DNA of 64,000 bases, from assembly GCF_000282115.1 (NCBI RefSeq), contig NZ_AKJY01000012.1:143547-207546 (forward strand). The letters run 5' to 3'. A program made the position numbers and the translations under genes. Shown here one piece after another: positions 17,616 through 26,625 of the stretch. Positions within the stretch are counted from its first letter, which is position 1; each line of letters starts with the position of its first letter. The notes beneath the pieces were generated by a model that did no database searches, was not told where the DNA came from, and saw nothing but the letters and a program-made list of their open reading frames with translations. Origin of the DNA: Chryseobacterium populi (GTDB lineage: Bacteria; Bacteroidota; Bacteroidia; Flavobacteriales; Weeksellaceae).

Positions 17616-18926
17616 CTAACTTCTGATCCACTTCCAAAGCTCTTTTAAAGTTGCTTTATTCCCATACATTAAAATACCTACACGGTAGATTTTTCCGGAC
17701 AGAAAGATCATAAAAATGGTAGTTCCGAGTAATAACCCGATAGATAATGCAATCTGCCATGCAGGAACGCCAAAAGGAATTCTTGCAATCATAGCAACGG
17801 GCGATGTAAAAGGAATGATCGATAACCAGAACCCTAAAGGCCCGTCAGGATTATTCATTAAAGAAAAGCTTGCGTACATTCCCAAAGTTAACGGTAATAT
17901 CGCAAATAAAGTGAATTGCTGCGTTTCCGTTTCATTGTCTACAGCAGAACCGATAGCGGCATAAATAGAGCTGTAAAAGATATATCCAAGTAAGAAAAAT
18001 ACGATGAATACAAAAATGATTAACGGAAAATTAAGTTCGAGCAAACTATGAGAAACCTGGGTAGCGATCTGGGCAACATCCATTCTACCGGGCAATCCTT
18101 CACTTCCTCCCGGAATATTCTTTTGCAAAGACGAAAAGCCGGTATTTAAAACCAAAGCCCCTGCTACAGACATGGCAATCCATATGATAAACTGGGTTAA
18201 AGCAACCAGAGTTACTCCTAAAATTTTTCCCATCATCAGCTCAAAAGGTTTTACCGATGAAATGATAATTTCTACAACACGGTTGTTTTTTTCCTCAAGA
18301 ACACTTCTCATTACTCTTACCCCGTAAATGATAATAAACATGAAGGTTACATACATCAGAACCATGCTCAACCCGGTTTTTACACCAAAAGTAAGATCGG
18401 AATCTTCTTTATTGTTTTCCGAAACATTAATGGTTTTGAGAGTAAAACTTTTATCAAGATTATCCAGTTGGGCTTCTACAATACCGAGCTGCTTGATCTT
18501 TTCCTTCTTAATCACATTATTGATGTCAGAAATGATTCTTTGCTTCGTATCAAAGCCTATTTTAGAATTAATAATTAAAGTCGTGTTTTTTTCAAAATTC
18601 TCATAATCATGATTGATGATCTCAGGTAAAACAAGAATTCCGTCTAAAGATTCATTCTCCTTTAAATTATTGATCTTTGCCTTTTCACTGGAAGCAGGAA
18701 TAAAAACATAATTCAGCTGATCACTTGATTTTAATTGACCTTTAAACCATCCACTTTTATCAACTACTTCAATGATATTGTGAGATTCATTTGCTTTAAA
18801 CATTAAACCGATAACAGCCCCAAAAGCAATGATCAGAATAGGAGCAAGTAAAGTCAATATGATGAAGGATTTTTTCTTCACCTGTGTAAGAAATTCCCTT
18901 TTTGTAATTAAAAAAATATTATTCAT
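17616..18926 (-). CDS. ABC-2 type transporter permease (NatB-like)
   Basis: Membrane component of an ABC exporter, 436 residues. It has one N-terminal transmembrane helix (about 20-42), a large extracytoplasmic loop (about 50-175), then five or six transmembrane helices in the C-terminal half, the ABC2_membrane_3 layout. EEKNNRVVEIIISSVKPFELMMGKILG is the conserved loop region before helix 3. It lies 4 nt after the stop of its ATPase gene. The pair resembles NatAB sodium exporters, but the substrate cannot be read from sequence. Confidence 0.88.
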   Translation of the reverse strand: MNNIFLITKREFLTQVKKKSFIILTLLAPILIIAFGAVIGLMFKANESHNIIEVVDKSGWFKGQLKSSDQLNYVFIPASSEKAKINNLKENESLDGILVLPEIINHDYENFEKNTTLIINSKIGFDTKQRIISDINNVIKKEKIKQLGIVEAQLDNLDKSFTLKTINVSENNKEDSDLTFGVKTGLSMVLMYVTFMFIIIYGVRVMRSVLEEKNNRVVEIIISSVKPFELMMGKILGVTLVALTQFIIWIAMSVAGALVLNTGFSSLQKNIPGGSEGLPGRMDVAQIATQVSHSLLELNFPLIIFVFIVFFLLGYIFYSSIYAAIGSAVDNETETQQFTLFAILPLTLGMYASFSLMNNPDGPLGFWLSIIPFTSPVAMIARIPFGVPAWQIALSIGLLLGTTIFMIFLSGKIYRVGILMYGNKATLKELWKWIRS

Positions 18927-18930
18927 AAAA

Positions 18931-19842
18931 TTAAGAATGATTGCTTACGGCATTAATAAACACCTCGTTCATACTCGGGATTTTTTCTTCAAAAGAACGT
19001 ACTTTCCCGACATGTACCAAATCTAAAAGAATATTGTTTTGATCGCTCTCATTTTTTAAATCAAAAGAAATCAGGTTATTTTCATTTGCGAAGTTGAAGA
19101 TACCGTATTTGCTTTTAAAAGTTTCAAAATTTTTCTGATTCACCTCTGAAACGGTAATCCCGAAAATATTTTTCTTGAATTTCTCCCTTACATCGAAAAC
19201 CCGTCCGTCTATGATTTTTTTGGAATTATTGATTAAAGCAACATAATCACACATTTCTTCCACACTTTCCATTCTGTGGGTGGAAAGAACAATCGTAGTG
19301 CCATTATTTTTAAGATCAATGATCTGGTCTTTGATAAGGTTGGCGTTTACCGGGTCAAAACCGGAAAAAGGCTCATCGAGAATCAGGAGATTAGGCCTGT
19401 GAAGTACTGTTACCACAAACTGGATTTTTTGAGCCATTCCTTTGGAAAGCTCCGAAAGTTTTTTCTTCCACCACTGATCGATATTAAGTTTTTCAAACCA
19501 TTTTTTGGCCTCATTCAAAGCATCGTTTTTACTCATACCTTTCAGTTCACCAAAATAAAGGATCTGGTCGCCGACACTCATGTTTTTGTACAAACCTCTT
19601 TCTTCGGGCATGTATCCGATATTTCTAATATGATTGGGATTAAGCTTTTCCCCATTGATGAATACATCTCCGGAATCAGCCTGGGTAATTTGATTGATGA
19701 TACGGATGAATGAGGTTTTACCCGCTCCGTTCGGCCCCAGAAGGCCATAAATACTTCCCTTAGGGACGTGTATGCTAAAATCATCCAAGGCGGTCTTTTT
19801 TCCGGCATTGTAGGTTTTAGTAATATGTTCAGCTTTTAGCAT
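18931..19842 (-). CDS. ABC transporter ATP-binding protein (NatA-like)
   Basis: ATPase of the exporter whose permease follows 4 nt downstream. It carries Walker A (GLLGPNGAGKTS), the signature LSKGMAQKIQ (a variant of LSGGQ), Walker B with LLILDEPFSGFDP and the switch His in STHRMES. Residues from about 215 on form the DUF4162-type C-terminal extension found in NatA/YhaQ-like subfamilies. At 303 residues it has the normal length. Confidence 0.92.
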   Translation of the reverse strand: MLKAEHITKTYNAGKKTALDDFSIHVPKGSIYGLLGPNGAGKTSFIRIINQITQADSGDVFINGEKLNPNHIRNIGYMPEERGLYKNMSVGDQILYFGELKGMSKNDALNEAKKWFEKLNIDQWWKKKLSELSKGMAQKIQFVVTVLHRPNLLILDEPFSGFDPVNANLIKDQIIDLKNNGTTIVLSTHRMESVEEMCDYVALINNSKKIIDGRVFDVREKFKKNIFGITVSEVNQKNFETFKSKYGIFNFANENNLISFDLKNESDQNNILLDLVHVGKVRSFEEKIPSMNEVFINAVSNHS

Positions 19843-19916
19843 TAATTTGTTTTTCTCTATTAGTATAAAAATACGCCGAAAGTTACGGAATAATTAAAAC
19901 AGAATTAATCTAAAAG

Positions 19917-19946
19917 AAAAAATCCTGATGATTATCAGGATTTAAT
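19917..19946 (-). terminator. Terminator after the mini T9SS-tail gene
   Basis: Ten-base-pair stem (19920-19929 with 19934-19943) with GATT loop; the minus strand continues into TTTTTCTTTT. Confidence 0.8.
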
Positions 19947-20300
19947 TTATTGTTTCACTATCTGGGTTACTTTTTGAGTATTGTCGCTTAACAGATAACG
20001 GATCAGATATTTACCGGGTTTTAATTTTTCAATATTAATTTCCCCTGAATTCATATTCACCGTGTAATTAGCAACCTGTGTTCCCAGGATAGAATAAAAA
20101 GTCACACTTTTGATTCTTAATGAAGAATCTTTTGCCTTTACAATAAGGAAATCCTTTGCAGGATTTGGATAGGCAACAAGCACACCATCATCAGATTTCT
20201 GTGAGATGGAACCAGGCTCTCTCAATTGAGCTTTAAAATTGTTGGAAAACCCAACAAAAGTGCCTAAAAATAAAATTAAAAGTAAAAGTTTTTTCATCAA
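19947..20300 (-). CDS. Mini protein made almost only of a T9SS C-terminal sorting domain
   Basis: A 117-residue exported protein: signal peptide (about 1-24), a short linker, then one T9SS type A sorting domain (about 40-117) with VAYPNPAKDFLIVKAK, YSILGTQV and the ending LKPGKYLIRYLLSD through VTQIVKQ. There is no room for any cargo domain. T9SS tails direct proteins through the outer membrane and are then removed. In Porphyromonas a tail-bearing protein, PorA, signals T9SS status to the PorXY system; whether this mini protein plays such a role is inference. It is divergent from hemB. Confidence 0.85.
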   Translation of the reverse strand: MMKKLLLLILFLGTFVGFSNNFKAQLREPGSISQKSDDGVLVAYPNPAKDFLIVKAKDSSLRIKSVTFYSILGTQVANYTVNMNSGEINIEKLKPGKYLIRYLLSDNTQKVTQIVKQ

Positions 20301-20380
20301 ATTATAATTTGTCTATGTATTTAATAACAAAAATAAATAATTCTATAATCACCTGCAATAGTTTTTTATAGAACTTGTAG

Positions 20381-21406
<1,026 letters not shown>

Positions 21407-21422
21407 TTAAGCTGACATATAA

Positions 21423-21464
21423 ATGAAAAACACCTCTAAAGCTGAGGTGTTTTTCATTTTTTTG
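21423..21464. terminator. Bidirectional terminator between hemB and the GG-leader peptide gene
   Basis: A perfect 14-bp stem (21423-21436 with 21444-21457) followed by a T run on the plus strand; it serves convergent genes. Confidence 0.92.
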
Positions 21465-21465
21465 A

Positions 21466-21648
21466 TTATCCGAAGCATGCATAATAATGAGGGGAGCCCG
21501 GAACTATGGGATCTTCTCCACCTTTGTCATATACGCAGATATTGGAGGGGCACAAATACCATCCCGGCAGACAGTTTCCATTGGCATCCGGCGGACGAAT
21601 ATTTCCACCATTAATTTTCATCAAATCTTTTTTCGTTAATTTTTTCAT
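21466..21648 (-). CDS. Double-glycine-leader, four-cysteine bacteriocin-like peptide
   Basis: A 60-residue peptide with a class II double-glycine leader: MKKLTKKDLMKINGG, the leader form seen in many Chryseobacterium bacteriocin-like peptides. Cleavage after G15 would leave a 45-residue core (begins NIRPP) with cysteines 26, 33, 38 and 58 and many Pro and Gly, so two disulfides are possible. No PCAT-type peptidase-transporter or modification enzyme lies beside it. It is 45 nt downstream of the 242-residue protein on the same strand, so they are probably co-transcribed. The mature activity is unknown. Confidence 0.8.
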   Translation of the reverse strand: MKKLTKKDLMKINGGNIRPPDANGNCLPGWYLCPSNICVYDKGGEDPIVPGSPHYYACFG

Positions 21649-21693
21649 GATAAATTTTAATTTGGTTAAAAAATCTAAATTAATAAAAATTTA

Positions 21694-22422
21694 TCACATA
21701 ATATTGAAATCTTTCCCCTTTGTAAACTTAGCAGCGAAAGGTGCTTGATTTCCAGAGTATTTCAAAATGAAATGCTTTTTTGTATCGGTATTAAGTTTGG
21801 CTTCAACCTCAACATCCTGGGTCTGAAAACTTACCTCTAATCCCACTCCTGAATCTTTTTCAAGATAGATTTCTACACTTTCAGCGTAAAACAAAGAAGT
21901 ACTCAGATAATTGAACTTAATATTCTTTCGGTACGTTTTTGATTTATTCTGCGTGAAAGAAGAATAATTTCTTAAAATTTCAATACCGGGAGCATCAATA
22001 TTGGTAATTCTGGATTTGGTAACGCCGTTTACCCTTACCGAAAAATCTTTGGCATTTTTGATATTTCCGTTGACTCCGATATTGAACAGTGAAGGAAGTG
22101 AAAGGCCGTACTCGATCATGCTTTCTTTTGTAAATTCAAAATCAGGAATTAAAGCCGGGTGCTTAGGAACATTGATCAATTGATTTTTAACGGTTTCCAA
22201 ACTACCGTCAGAGAATAAAAATCCGATCAGGTTATTTCCTGTGGTCCGCCAGTTTCTTCCGTTCCATTCGAAAATTTCACACAGTAAGGTGTCAGCTGAT
22301 GAATGGGGAAGAAGATCCATATCCTGCCATTTGAAAACTTCTTTGGCATAAGGCCTTCTGTCAACAATATTAATCCCAAGGTCCAAGGCGAGGAGGTCCG
22401 TTAATTCTTTATTATTTTCCAT
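21694..22422 (-). CDS. Unrecognised 242-aa protein, faintly gasdermin-like
   Basis: No signal peptide and no obvious transmembrane helix. I do not firmly recognise the family. By eye some features recall bacterial gasdermins: a start with ELTDLLALDLGINIVDRRP, a middle GLSLPSLFNIGVNGNIKNAKDFSVRV with alternating small and polar residues, a closing stretch KKHFILKYSGNQAPFAAKF followed by a short tail, and a length of about 240. It lacks the N-terminal cysteine that many bacterial gasdermins have, and no caspase-like or other protease gene is adjacent. It sits between a TM2 protein and a GG-leader peptide on one strand. Confidence 0.7.
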   Translation of the reverse strand: MENNKELTDLLALDLGINIVDRRPYAKEVFKWQDMDLLPHSSADTLLCEIFEWNGRNWRTTGNNLIGFLFSDGSLETVKNQLINVPKHPALIPDFEFTKESMIEYGLSLPSLFNIGVNGNIKNAKDFSVRVNGVTKSRITNIDAPGIEILRNYSSFTQNKSKTYRKNIKFNYLSTSLFYAESVEIYLEKDSGVGLEVSFQTQDVEVEAKLNTDTKKHFILKYSGNQAPFAAKFTKGKDFNIM

Positions 22423-22496
22423 ATTAATTTTTAATTGTTATTGGTGGTATAAAATTATGGAAATAAAATAAAATCCCGGGAAATTTATCAGAGATT

Positions 22497-22790
22497 TTAC
22501 AGCCAGCCCTTCTTGCCATAAACATAAGTATCGTCAAACTGCTTATCACTCATAAACAAATAAAGAATCCCTTCAATAAAAGGTATGATAGTAGCCACTC
22601 CAAAGGTAACGAGATTCAGGATAAGCTGTATAATTCCTTCTTTCGTATAGCCAAGGTAAAATTTATTTAAGGCCAGCCATCCTACAAGAATTCCTAATAA
22701 TGCTGCAGGGATTTTCTTTTCAGAACGATAAGGAACATTAGCCTGTTGATTGATGTCGTTTTCTGTTTTTGTGTAACCGTAATTTTCCAT
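22497..22790 (-). CDS. TM2-domain membrane protein
   Basis: A 97-residue membrane protein from the ATG at 22790 (MENYGYTKTEND). The TM2 domain spans about 30-85: two transmembrane helices around the conserved turn NKFYLGYTKEGIIQLI, with FGVATIIPFIEGILYLFMSD forming the second. Family members are of unknown function. It is the first gene of a three-gene minus-strand group (74 nt, then 45 nt gaps) that ends with the GG-leader peptide. Confidence 0.88.
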   Translation of the reverse strand: MENYGYTKTENDINQQANVPYRSEKKIPAALLGILVGWLALNKFYLGYTKEGIIQLILNLVTFGVATIIPFIEGILYLFMSDKQFDDTYVYGKKGWL

Positions 22791-23039
22791 TTTTATAACT
22801 TTATAATGAGGTGAATAATATTCAATAAGTAGCATTGTTAGGTTAAAATGTTACATATTAATGGCTTAAATATTGAAGTTGGATTATTATTTCTACCTGA
22901 TTATAGTAATCCGGTTTGAAAAATATAATGGGCAAAGTCGGAATACTTGTTTAAAGCAATCCTATTTTACATTTACCTTAAAATATCATAAAACTGAAGC
23001 ATCTGTCTTTTAAGATAAAAATTGAATTCAAAAAAACTT

Positions 23040-23047
23040 TATCTTTG
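23040..23047 (+). promoter_or_regulatory. -7 promoter element for lptB
   Basis: TATCTTTG matches TAnnTTTG; a TTG at 23022-23024 lies 15 nt upstream, a little closer than usual. The lptB ATG starts 6 nt after the element, so the mRNA may be leaderless. Confidence 0.6.
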
Positions 23048-23052
23048 CTCTC

Positions 23053-24114
23053 ATGATTTTACGAGGAGAAAACTTAATCAAAGAATACGGTCCTAAAAAA
23101 GTTGTAAAAGGCGTTTCTGTACAGGTTCAGCAAGGAGAAATTGTTGGTTTGCTTGGTCCGAACGGGGCCGGAAAAACCACTTCGTTTTATATGATTGTAG
23201 GGTTGGTTAAGCCGACTTCCGGAAAAATCTTTCTGGATAAACAGGAAATTACCACGGATGCGATGTACCGCAGGGCACAGAAAGGAATCGGATATCTGGC
23301 TCAGGAAGCTTCCGTTTTCAGAAAACTTTCTGTAGAAGATAATATCATGGGCGTTTTACAGCTTACCAACCTTTCAAAACGTGAACAGCATATTAAATGT
23401 GATGAATTGATCGAAGAGTTTTCACTTCAACACGTTCGTAAAAACAGAGGTGATTTACTTTCAGGAGGGGAAAGACGTAGAACGGAAATTGCAAGATGTC
23501 TTGCGACCAGTCCGAATTTTATACTTCTGGATGAGCCTTTCGCAGGGGTAGACCCGATTGCTGTTGAAGATATCCAGAAAATCGTAAGAAGCCTTGTCGA
23601 TAAAAATATCGGGATTTTGATCACCGATCACAACGTTCAGCAGACTCTTGCGATTACCAATAAAACATATATTATGTTTGAAGGAAGAATCCTGAAAGAA
23701 GGACTTCCGGAAGATCTTGCGAACGATCCGCAGGTAAGGGAAGCCTATCTTGGTGAGAACTTCGTTTACCAGAGTATTTTAGACAAGCCGAAAAAGAAAA
23801 AATATGCCTATAATATCTGGGCCGGGAATTTTGATTCAAAATCTCAGCTTCAGAGTTTTGTGGATCATAATTTTGCACAGTTTGATGACCTGAGACTGAT
23901 GTATGGTTTTGAAGATATCAGTTTTGCTTCTTTAGCCAATTCGGAAATCGAGCATATTTTTAATGAGGTGATCGATAAGAATGCGAATAATTCTTTCGTT
24001 TTCCAGAAAAAAGAAATTACATCACAATATCCCCTGGAACAAGGCGAGGAAGAATCTAAAAAAGCAAGCAGACCGGAGCTGCATTATCTTACGACATATT
24101 TGTTTGAAGGATAA
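23053..24114 (+). CDS. lptB: LPS export ABC transporter ATPase LptB with an extra C-terminal domain
   Basis: Cytoplasmic ATPase of the Lpt bridge that pulls lipopolysaccharide out of the inner membrane. Residues 1-242 are a complete LptB: Walker A GPNGAGKTT (about 35-43), LAQEASVFRKLSVEDNI (Q-loop region), signature LLSGGERRR, Walker B FILLDEPFAGVDP, switch ITDHNVQQ and the end AYLGENF. The usual protein stops there at about 240 residues. Here a lysine-rich linker (KPKKKK) and a further domain of about 100 residues follow, starting YNIWAGNFDSKSQLQSFV, which recalls immunity-protein-22-like (DUF4284) sequences. LptF, LptG and LptC are not in the window. Confidence 0.92.
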   Translation: MILRGENLIKEYGPKKVVKGVSVQVQQGEIVGLLGPNGAGKTTSFYMIVGLVKPTSGKIFLDKQEITTDAMYRRAQKGIGYLAQEASVFRKLSVEDNIMGVLQLTNLSKREQHIKCDELIEEFSLQHVRKNRGDLLSGGERRRTEIARCLATSPNFILLDEPFAGVDPIAVEDIQKIVRSLVDKNIGILITDHNVQQTLAITNKTYIMFEGRILKEGLPEDLANDPQVREAYLGENFVYQSILDKPKKKKYAYNIWAGNFDSKSQLQSFVDHNFAQFDDLRLMYGFEDISFASLANSEIEHIFNEVIDKNANNSFVFQKKEITSQYPLEQGEEESKKASRPELHYLTTYLFEG

Positions 24115-24158
24115 GCCCGGTATTAATTTCGGGTAAATAATTTGCTGAAAAATATAAT

Positions 24159-24194
24159 AAAACGTACCTTTCTTCCTGAAACGGTACGTTTTTT
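24159..24194 (+). terminator. Terminator between lptB and the ABC exporter
   Basis: Ten-base-pair stem (24159-24168 with 24183-24192) with a 14-nt loop and a T run. Confidence 0.85.
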
Positions 24195-24209
24195 AGTTAA
24201 ATCATTTCC

Positions 24210-26018
24210 ATGGCAAAGCCTTTTAACCGAACCATCACTTTATTTGGAATTTATAAGCAGCTCGTTCCTTTCATTAAGCCTTACCGTTTAATGATCTACG
24301 GAACCCTGTTTCTTACCTTTTTAGGAGCTCTTGCCGCACAGGTAAACCCTATTGTATTAAAATATACGGTGGATGAAGTTACCAAACTTACCCGTCTCCC
24401 GCATCCGATGTCTGAAGGCATTCATATCCTGATCGTGATCTCCATTATTTTATTAGGAAAAGAATTGCTGAATATTTTCATCAATTTCGGGCAGAAATTT
24501 TATGGAGAGAAAATCAGGATCAATGTAAGCTCTGTGCTTGCCCAGTCGGCGATTGATAAAATATTGACCTACCGGGTTGCTTATTTCAACGATGAAAACC
24601 ATGAATCAGGAAAGCTACAGATCAGAATCGATAGAGGAATTGAAAGCTTAACACGACTGGTCCAGAATTTTTTCATAGATATGCTGCCGTTGTTCTCTAA
24701 TGCGATTATTGCCTTGATTATCATGTATATGCAGAATGTGTATGTAGGCTTGGTTTCCACGATTATTGTTCCCATTTATTTTTATATCAGTGCTTTACAG
24801 GCCAAAAAATTAGGTGGTGTCCGCCGCCAGTTGAGAAACCAGAGAGAAAGAAAAACTTCAGGATTACTGAATCTTATCAACTCTATCATGGTGATCAAAA
24901 GTTTTGTCCGTGAAAAGTTTGAAGGCAAAAAACAGTATGACCTGCAGATGGAATTGATGGAAAGTCAGATGTTCACCAGGAAAACCAACTTTATTTATGA
25001 TGGTTTAAAAACTTTTATAGAACAATTCGGGGTGGTATTAATTATTCTTTTGACCGTTTATCTTGTGCTAGACCAGCAGATGACCATCGGTGCTATTATG
25101 CTTCATATTATGCTTTTCAATAATGTTTCGGCTCCGATCCGCCAGCTTCACCGTATTTATGATGATATGAATGATGCCATGATTTATGCAGAAGGCTATT
25201 TTGAAATTTTAAATGCAGATGATGAAAAAGAGCAAAACGGAATTTTTGTAGAAAAAGAAATTAAAGGGACCTTTGAATTAAAAAATGTAGATTTTACTTA
25301 TCCCAACGGGACACAGGCTTTACATGATGTTTCGATGAAAATTGAAAATGGCAAGACGACTGCTCTGGTAGGGTTAAGCGGTGCCGGAAAATCGACGGTC
25401 ATTAATCTTCTCTGCAAATTTTATCTTCCTGATTCGGGTGAAATTATACTGGATGGTATCAACCTGAATAATTTTGAAAACACTTTCCTTAGAAATGATA
25501 TTGGTCTGGTGCTTCAGAAAAATCATATTTTCCAGGGAAGCATTGAAGACAATATCCGTTATGGAGATATGAATGCATCTTTCGAAGAAATTCAGGAAGC
25601 TGCGAAAAAAGCCTATCTCCATGATCAGATTTTAGATTTGCCCGAAAAATACCAGCATGACGCAACACAGCTTTCGGGAGGTCAGCAACAAAGAATTGCC
25701 ATAGCGAGGTTATTTTTAAAAAATCCGCCGATTATTTTCCTTGATGAGCCGACTGCAAGTCTGGATGCAATTGCTACAGAGCAGATCAAAAATTCTCTGG
25801 ATGCGATAAAAGAGGGACGAACCGTCATTATTATTTCCCATTCATTATCCCAGATTTTGGATTCAGATAAAATCTATGTGATGAAAAAAGGAAAAGTGGT
25901 TGAAAGCGGAACCCATGATGAACTGGTACAGATAAACGGAACATACCGTGAAATCTTTGATGCATCGGCACGAAGCCTTAATCTTGACAAGCTGGTGAGT
26001 ACATTCAGAGAAAATTAA
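24210..26018 (+). CDS. ABC exporter, fused permease and ATPase (MsbA/LmrA type)
   Basis: A 602-residue half-transporter. Six transmembrane helices fill about residues 25-330. The ATPase domain (about 350-590) has Walker A GLSGAGKST, Q-loop VLQKNHIFQGSIEDNIRYG, signature LSGGQQQR, Walker B IIFLDEPTASLDA and the switch His in IISHSLS. Substrate unknown; lipid or drug export is typical of the family. It lies 15 nt after the terminator that follows lptB, so it is a separate unit, though near LPS-export genes. Confidence 0.92.
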   Translation: MAKPFNRTITLFGIYKQLVPFIKPYRLMIYGTLFLTFLGALAAQVNPIVLKYTVDEVTKLTRLPHPMSEGIHILIVISIILLGKELLNIFINFGQKFYGEKIRINVSSVLAQSAIDKILTYRVAYFNDENHESGKLQIRIDRGIESLTRLVQNFFIDMLPLFSNAIIALIIMYMQNVYVGLVSTIIVPIYFYISALQAKKLGGVRRQLRNQRERKTSGLLNLINSIMVIKSFVREKFEGKKQYDLQMELMESQMFTRKTNFIYDGLKTFIEQFGVVLIILLTVYLVLDQQMTIGAIMLHIMLFNNVSAPIRQLHRIYDDMNDAMIYAEGYFEILNADDEKEQNGIFVEKEIKGTFELKNVDFTYPNGTQALHDVSMKIENGKTTALVGLSGAGKSTVINLLCKFYLPDSGEIILDGINLNNFENTFLRNDIGLVLQKNHIFQGSIEDNIRYGDMNASFEEIQEAAKKAYLHDQILDLPEKYQHDATQLSGGQQQRIAIARLFLKNPPIIFLDEPTASLDAIATEQIKNSLDAIKEGRTVIIISHSLSQILDSDKIYVMKKGKVVESGTHDELVQINGTYREIFDASARSLNLDKLVSTFREN

Positions 26019-26032
26019 TTTTTAAATATTAC

Positions 26033-26071
26033 AAATAAGCTCAACAGTATTGCTGTTGAGCTTATTTTTTT
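26033..26071. terminator. Bidirectional terminator after the ABC exporter
   Basis: Fifteen-base-pair perfect stem (26033-26047 with 26053-26067), TATTG loop, then a T run. Confidence 0.92.
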
Positions 26072-26088
26072 TAATCTTTTGCTGAAAG

Positions 26089-26550
26089 TTAATTTTTCTC
26101 GGGAACCTGATAAGTTCCAACCTCAGCTCCAAAAGCAATATTCACCCTGTTGTAGCTGTTGATGGCAATAACAGCCATGGTAAGATCTACCATTTCGGTT
26201 TCAGAAAAATGTTGGCTTACTTCCGAATAAATTTCATCAGAAACTTCTTTTCCGTCTAAAGTGGTAAGGCTTTCTGCCCATAATAATCCGGCTTTTTCTC
26301 TTTCAGAATAAAATGTACATTCTCTCCATGTACTTACCAGATAGATTCTCTGTTCGGTTTCTCCCTTTGATCTTAATTGTTTTGAATGCATATCCAGGCA
26401 GAAAGCACAGCCGTTGATCTGTGAAACCCGGAAATAAAGAAGCTCTAAAAACGAGTTGTCGATTGATGAATGTTCTACATGATGTCCCATGGTGTGAAGT
26501 GCGTTTACAGCTTTGTTTCCCATTGCGAATGCGTTGATTCTTTGTGACAT
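26089..26550 (-). CDS. Carboxymuconolactone decarboxylase/AhpD-like protein
   Basis: A 153-residue helical protein of the CMD/AhpD family, which includes thioredoxin-like peroxidase partners. The redox motif C-x2-C with the downstream His is in GCAFCLDMHSKQLR (C48, C51, H55), and the preceding LLYFRVSQING is the family lead-in. It lies 75 nt downstream of a Crp-family regulator on the same strand and has its own -7-like element, so it is a plausible target of that regulator, perhaps in a peroxide response; this is inference. Confidence 0.88.
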   Translation of the reverse strand: MSQRINAFAMGNKAVNALHTMGHHVEHSSIDNSFLELLYFRVSQINGCAFCLDMHSKQLRSKGETEQRIYLVSTWRECTFYSEREKAGLLWAESLTTLDGKEVSDEIYSEVSQHFSETEMVDLTMAVIAINSYNRVNIAFGAEVGTYQVPEKN

Positions 26551-26577
26551 AATAATTTGTTTTGATTAATGATGTGA

Positions 26578-26585
26578 CAAATGTA
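26578..26585 (-). promoter_or_regulatory. -7 promoter element for the AhpD-like gene
   Basis: On the minus strand TACATTTG, 27 nt before the start codon, matches TAnnTTTG. The nearest TTTG upstream is 26 nt away, slightly too far. Confidence 0.45.
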
Positions 26586-26625
26586 TGAGACAATTTTCTG
26601 TAATTTTTTTACAAATGATAAAAAA

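Noticed and set aside
19276..19713. 145-residue plus-strand frame opposite the ABC ATPase gene
   Set aside because: Antisense to conserved Walker and signature motifs; no independent support.
24210..26018. ABC exporter as the processing transporter of the GG-leader peptide
   Set aside because: It has no N-terminal C39 peptidase domain, is on the other strand, and is separated by lptB and a terminator.
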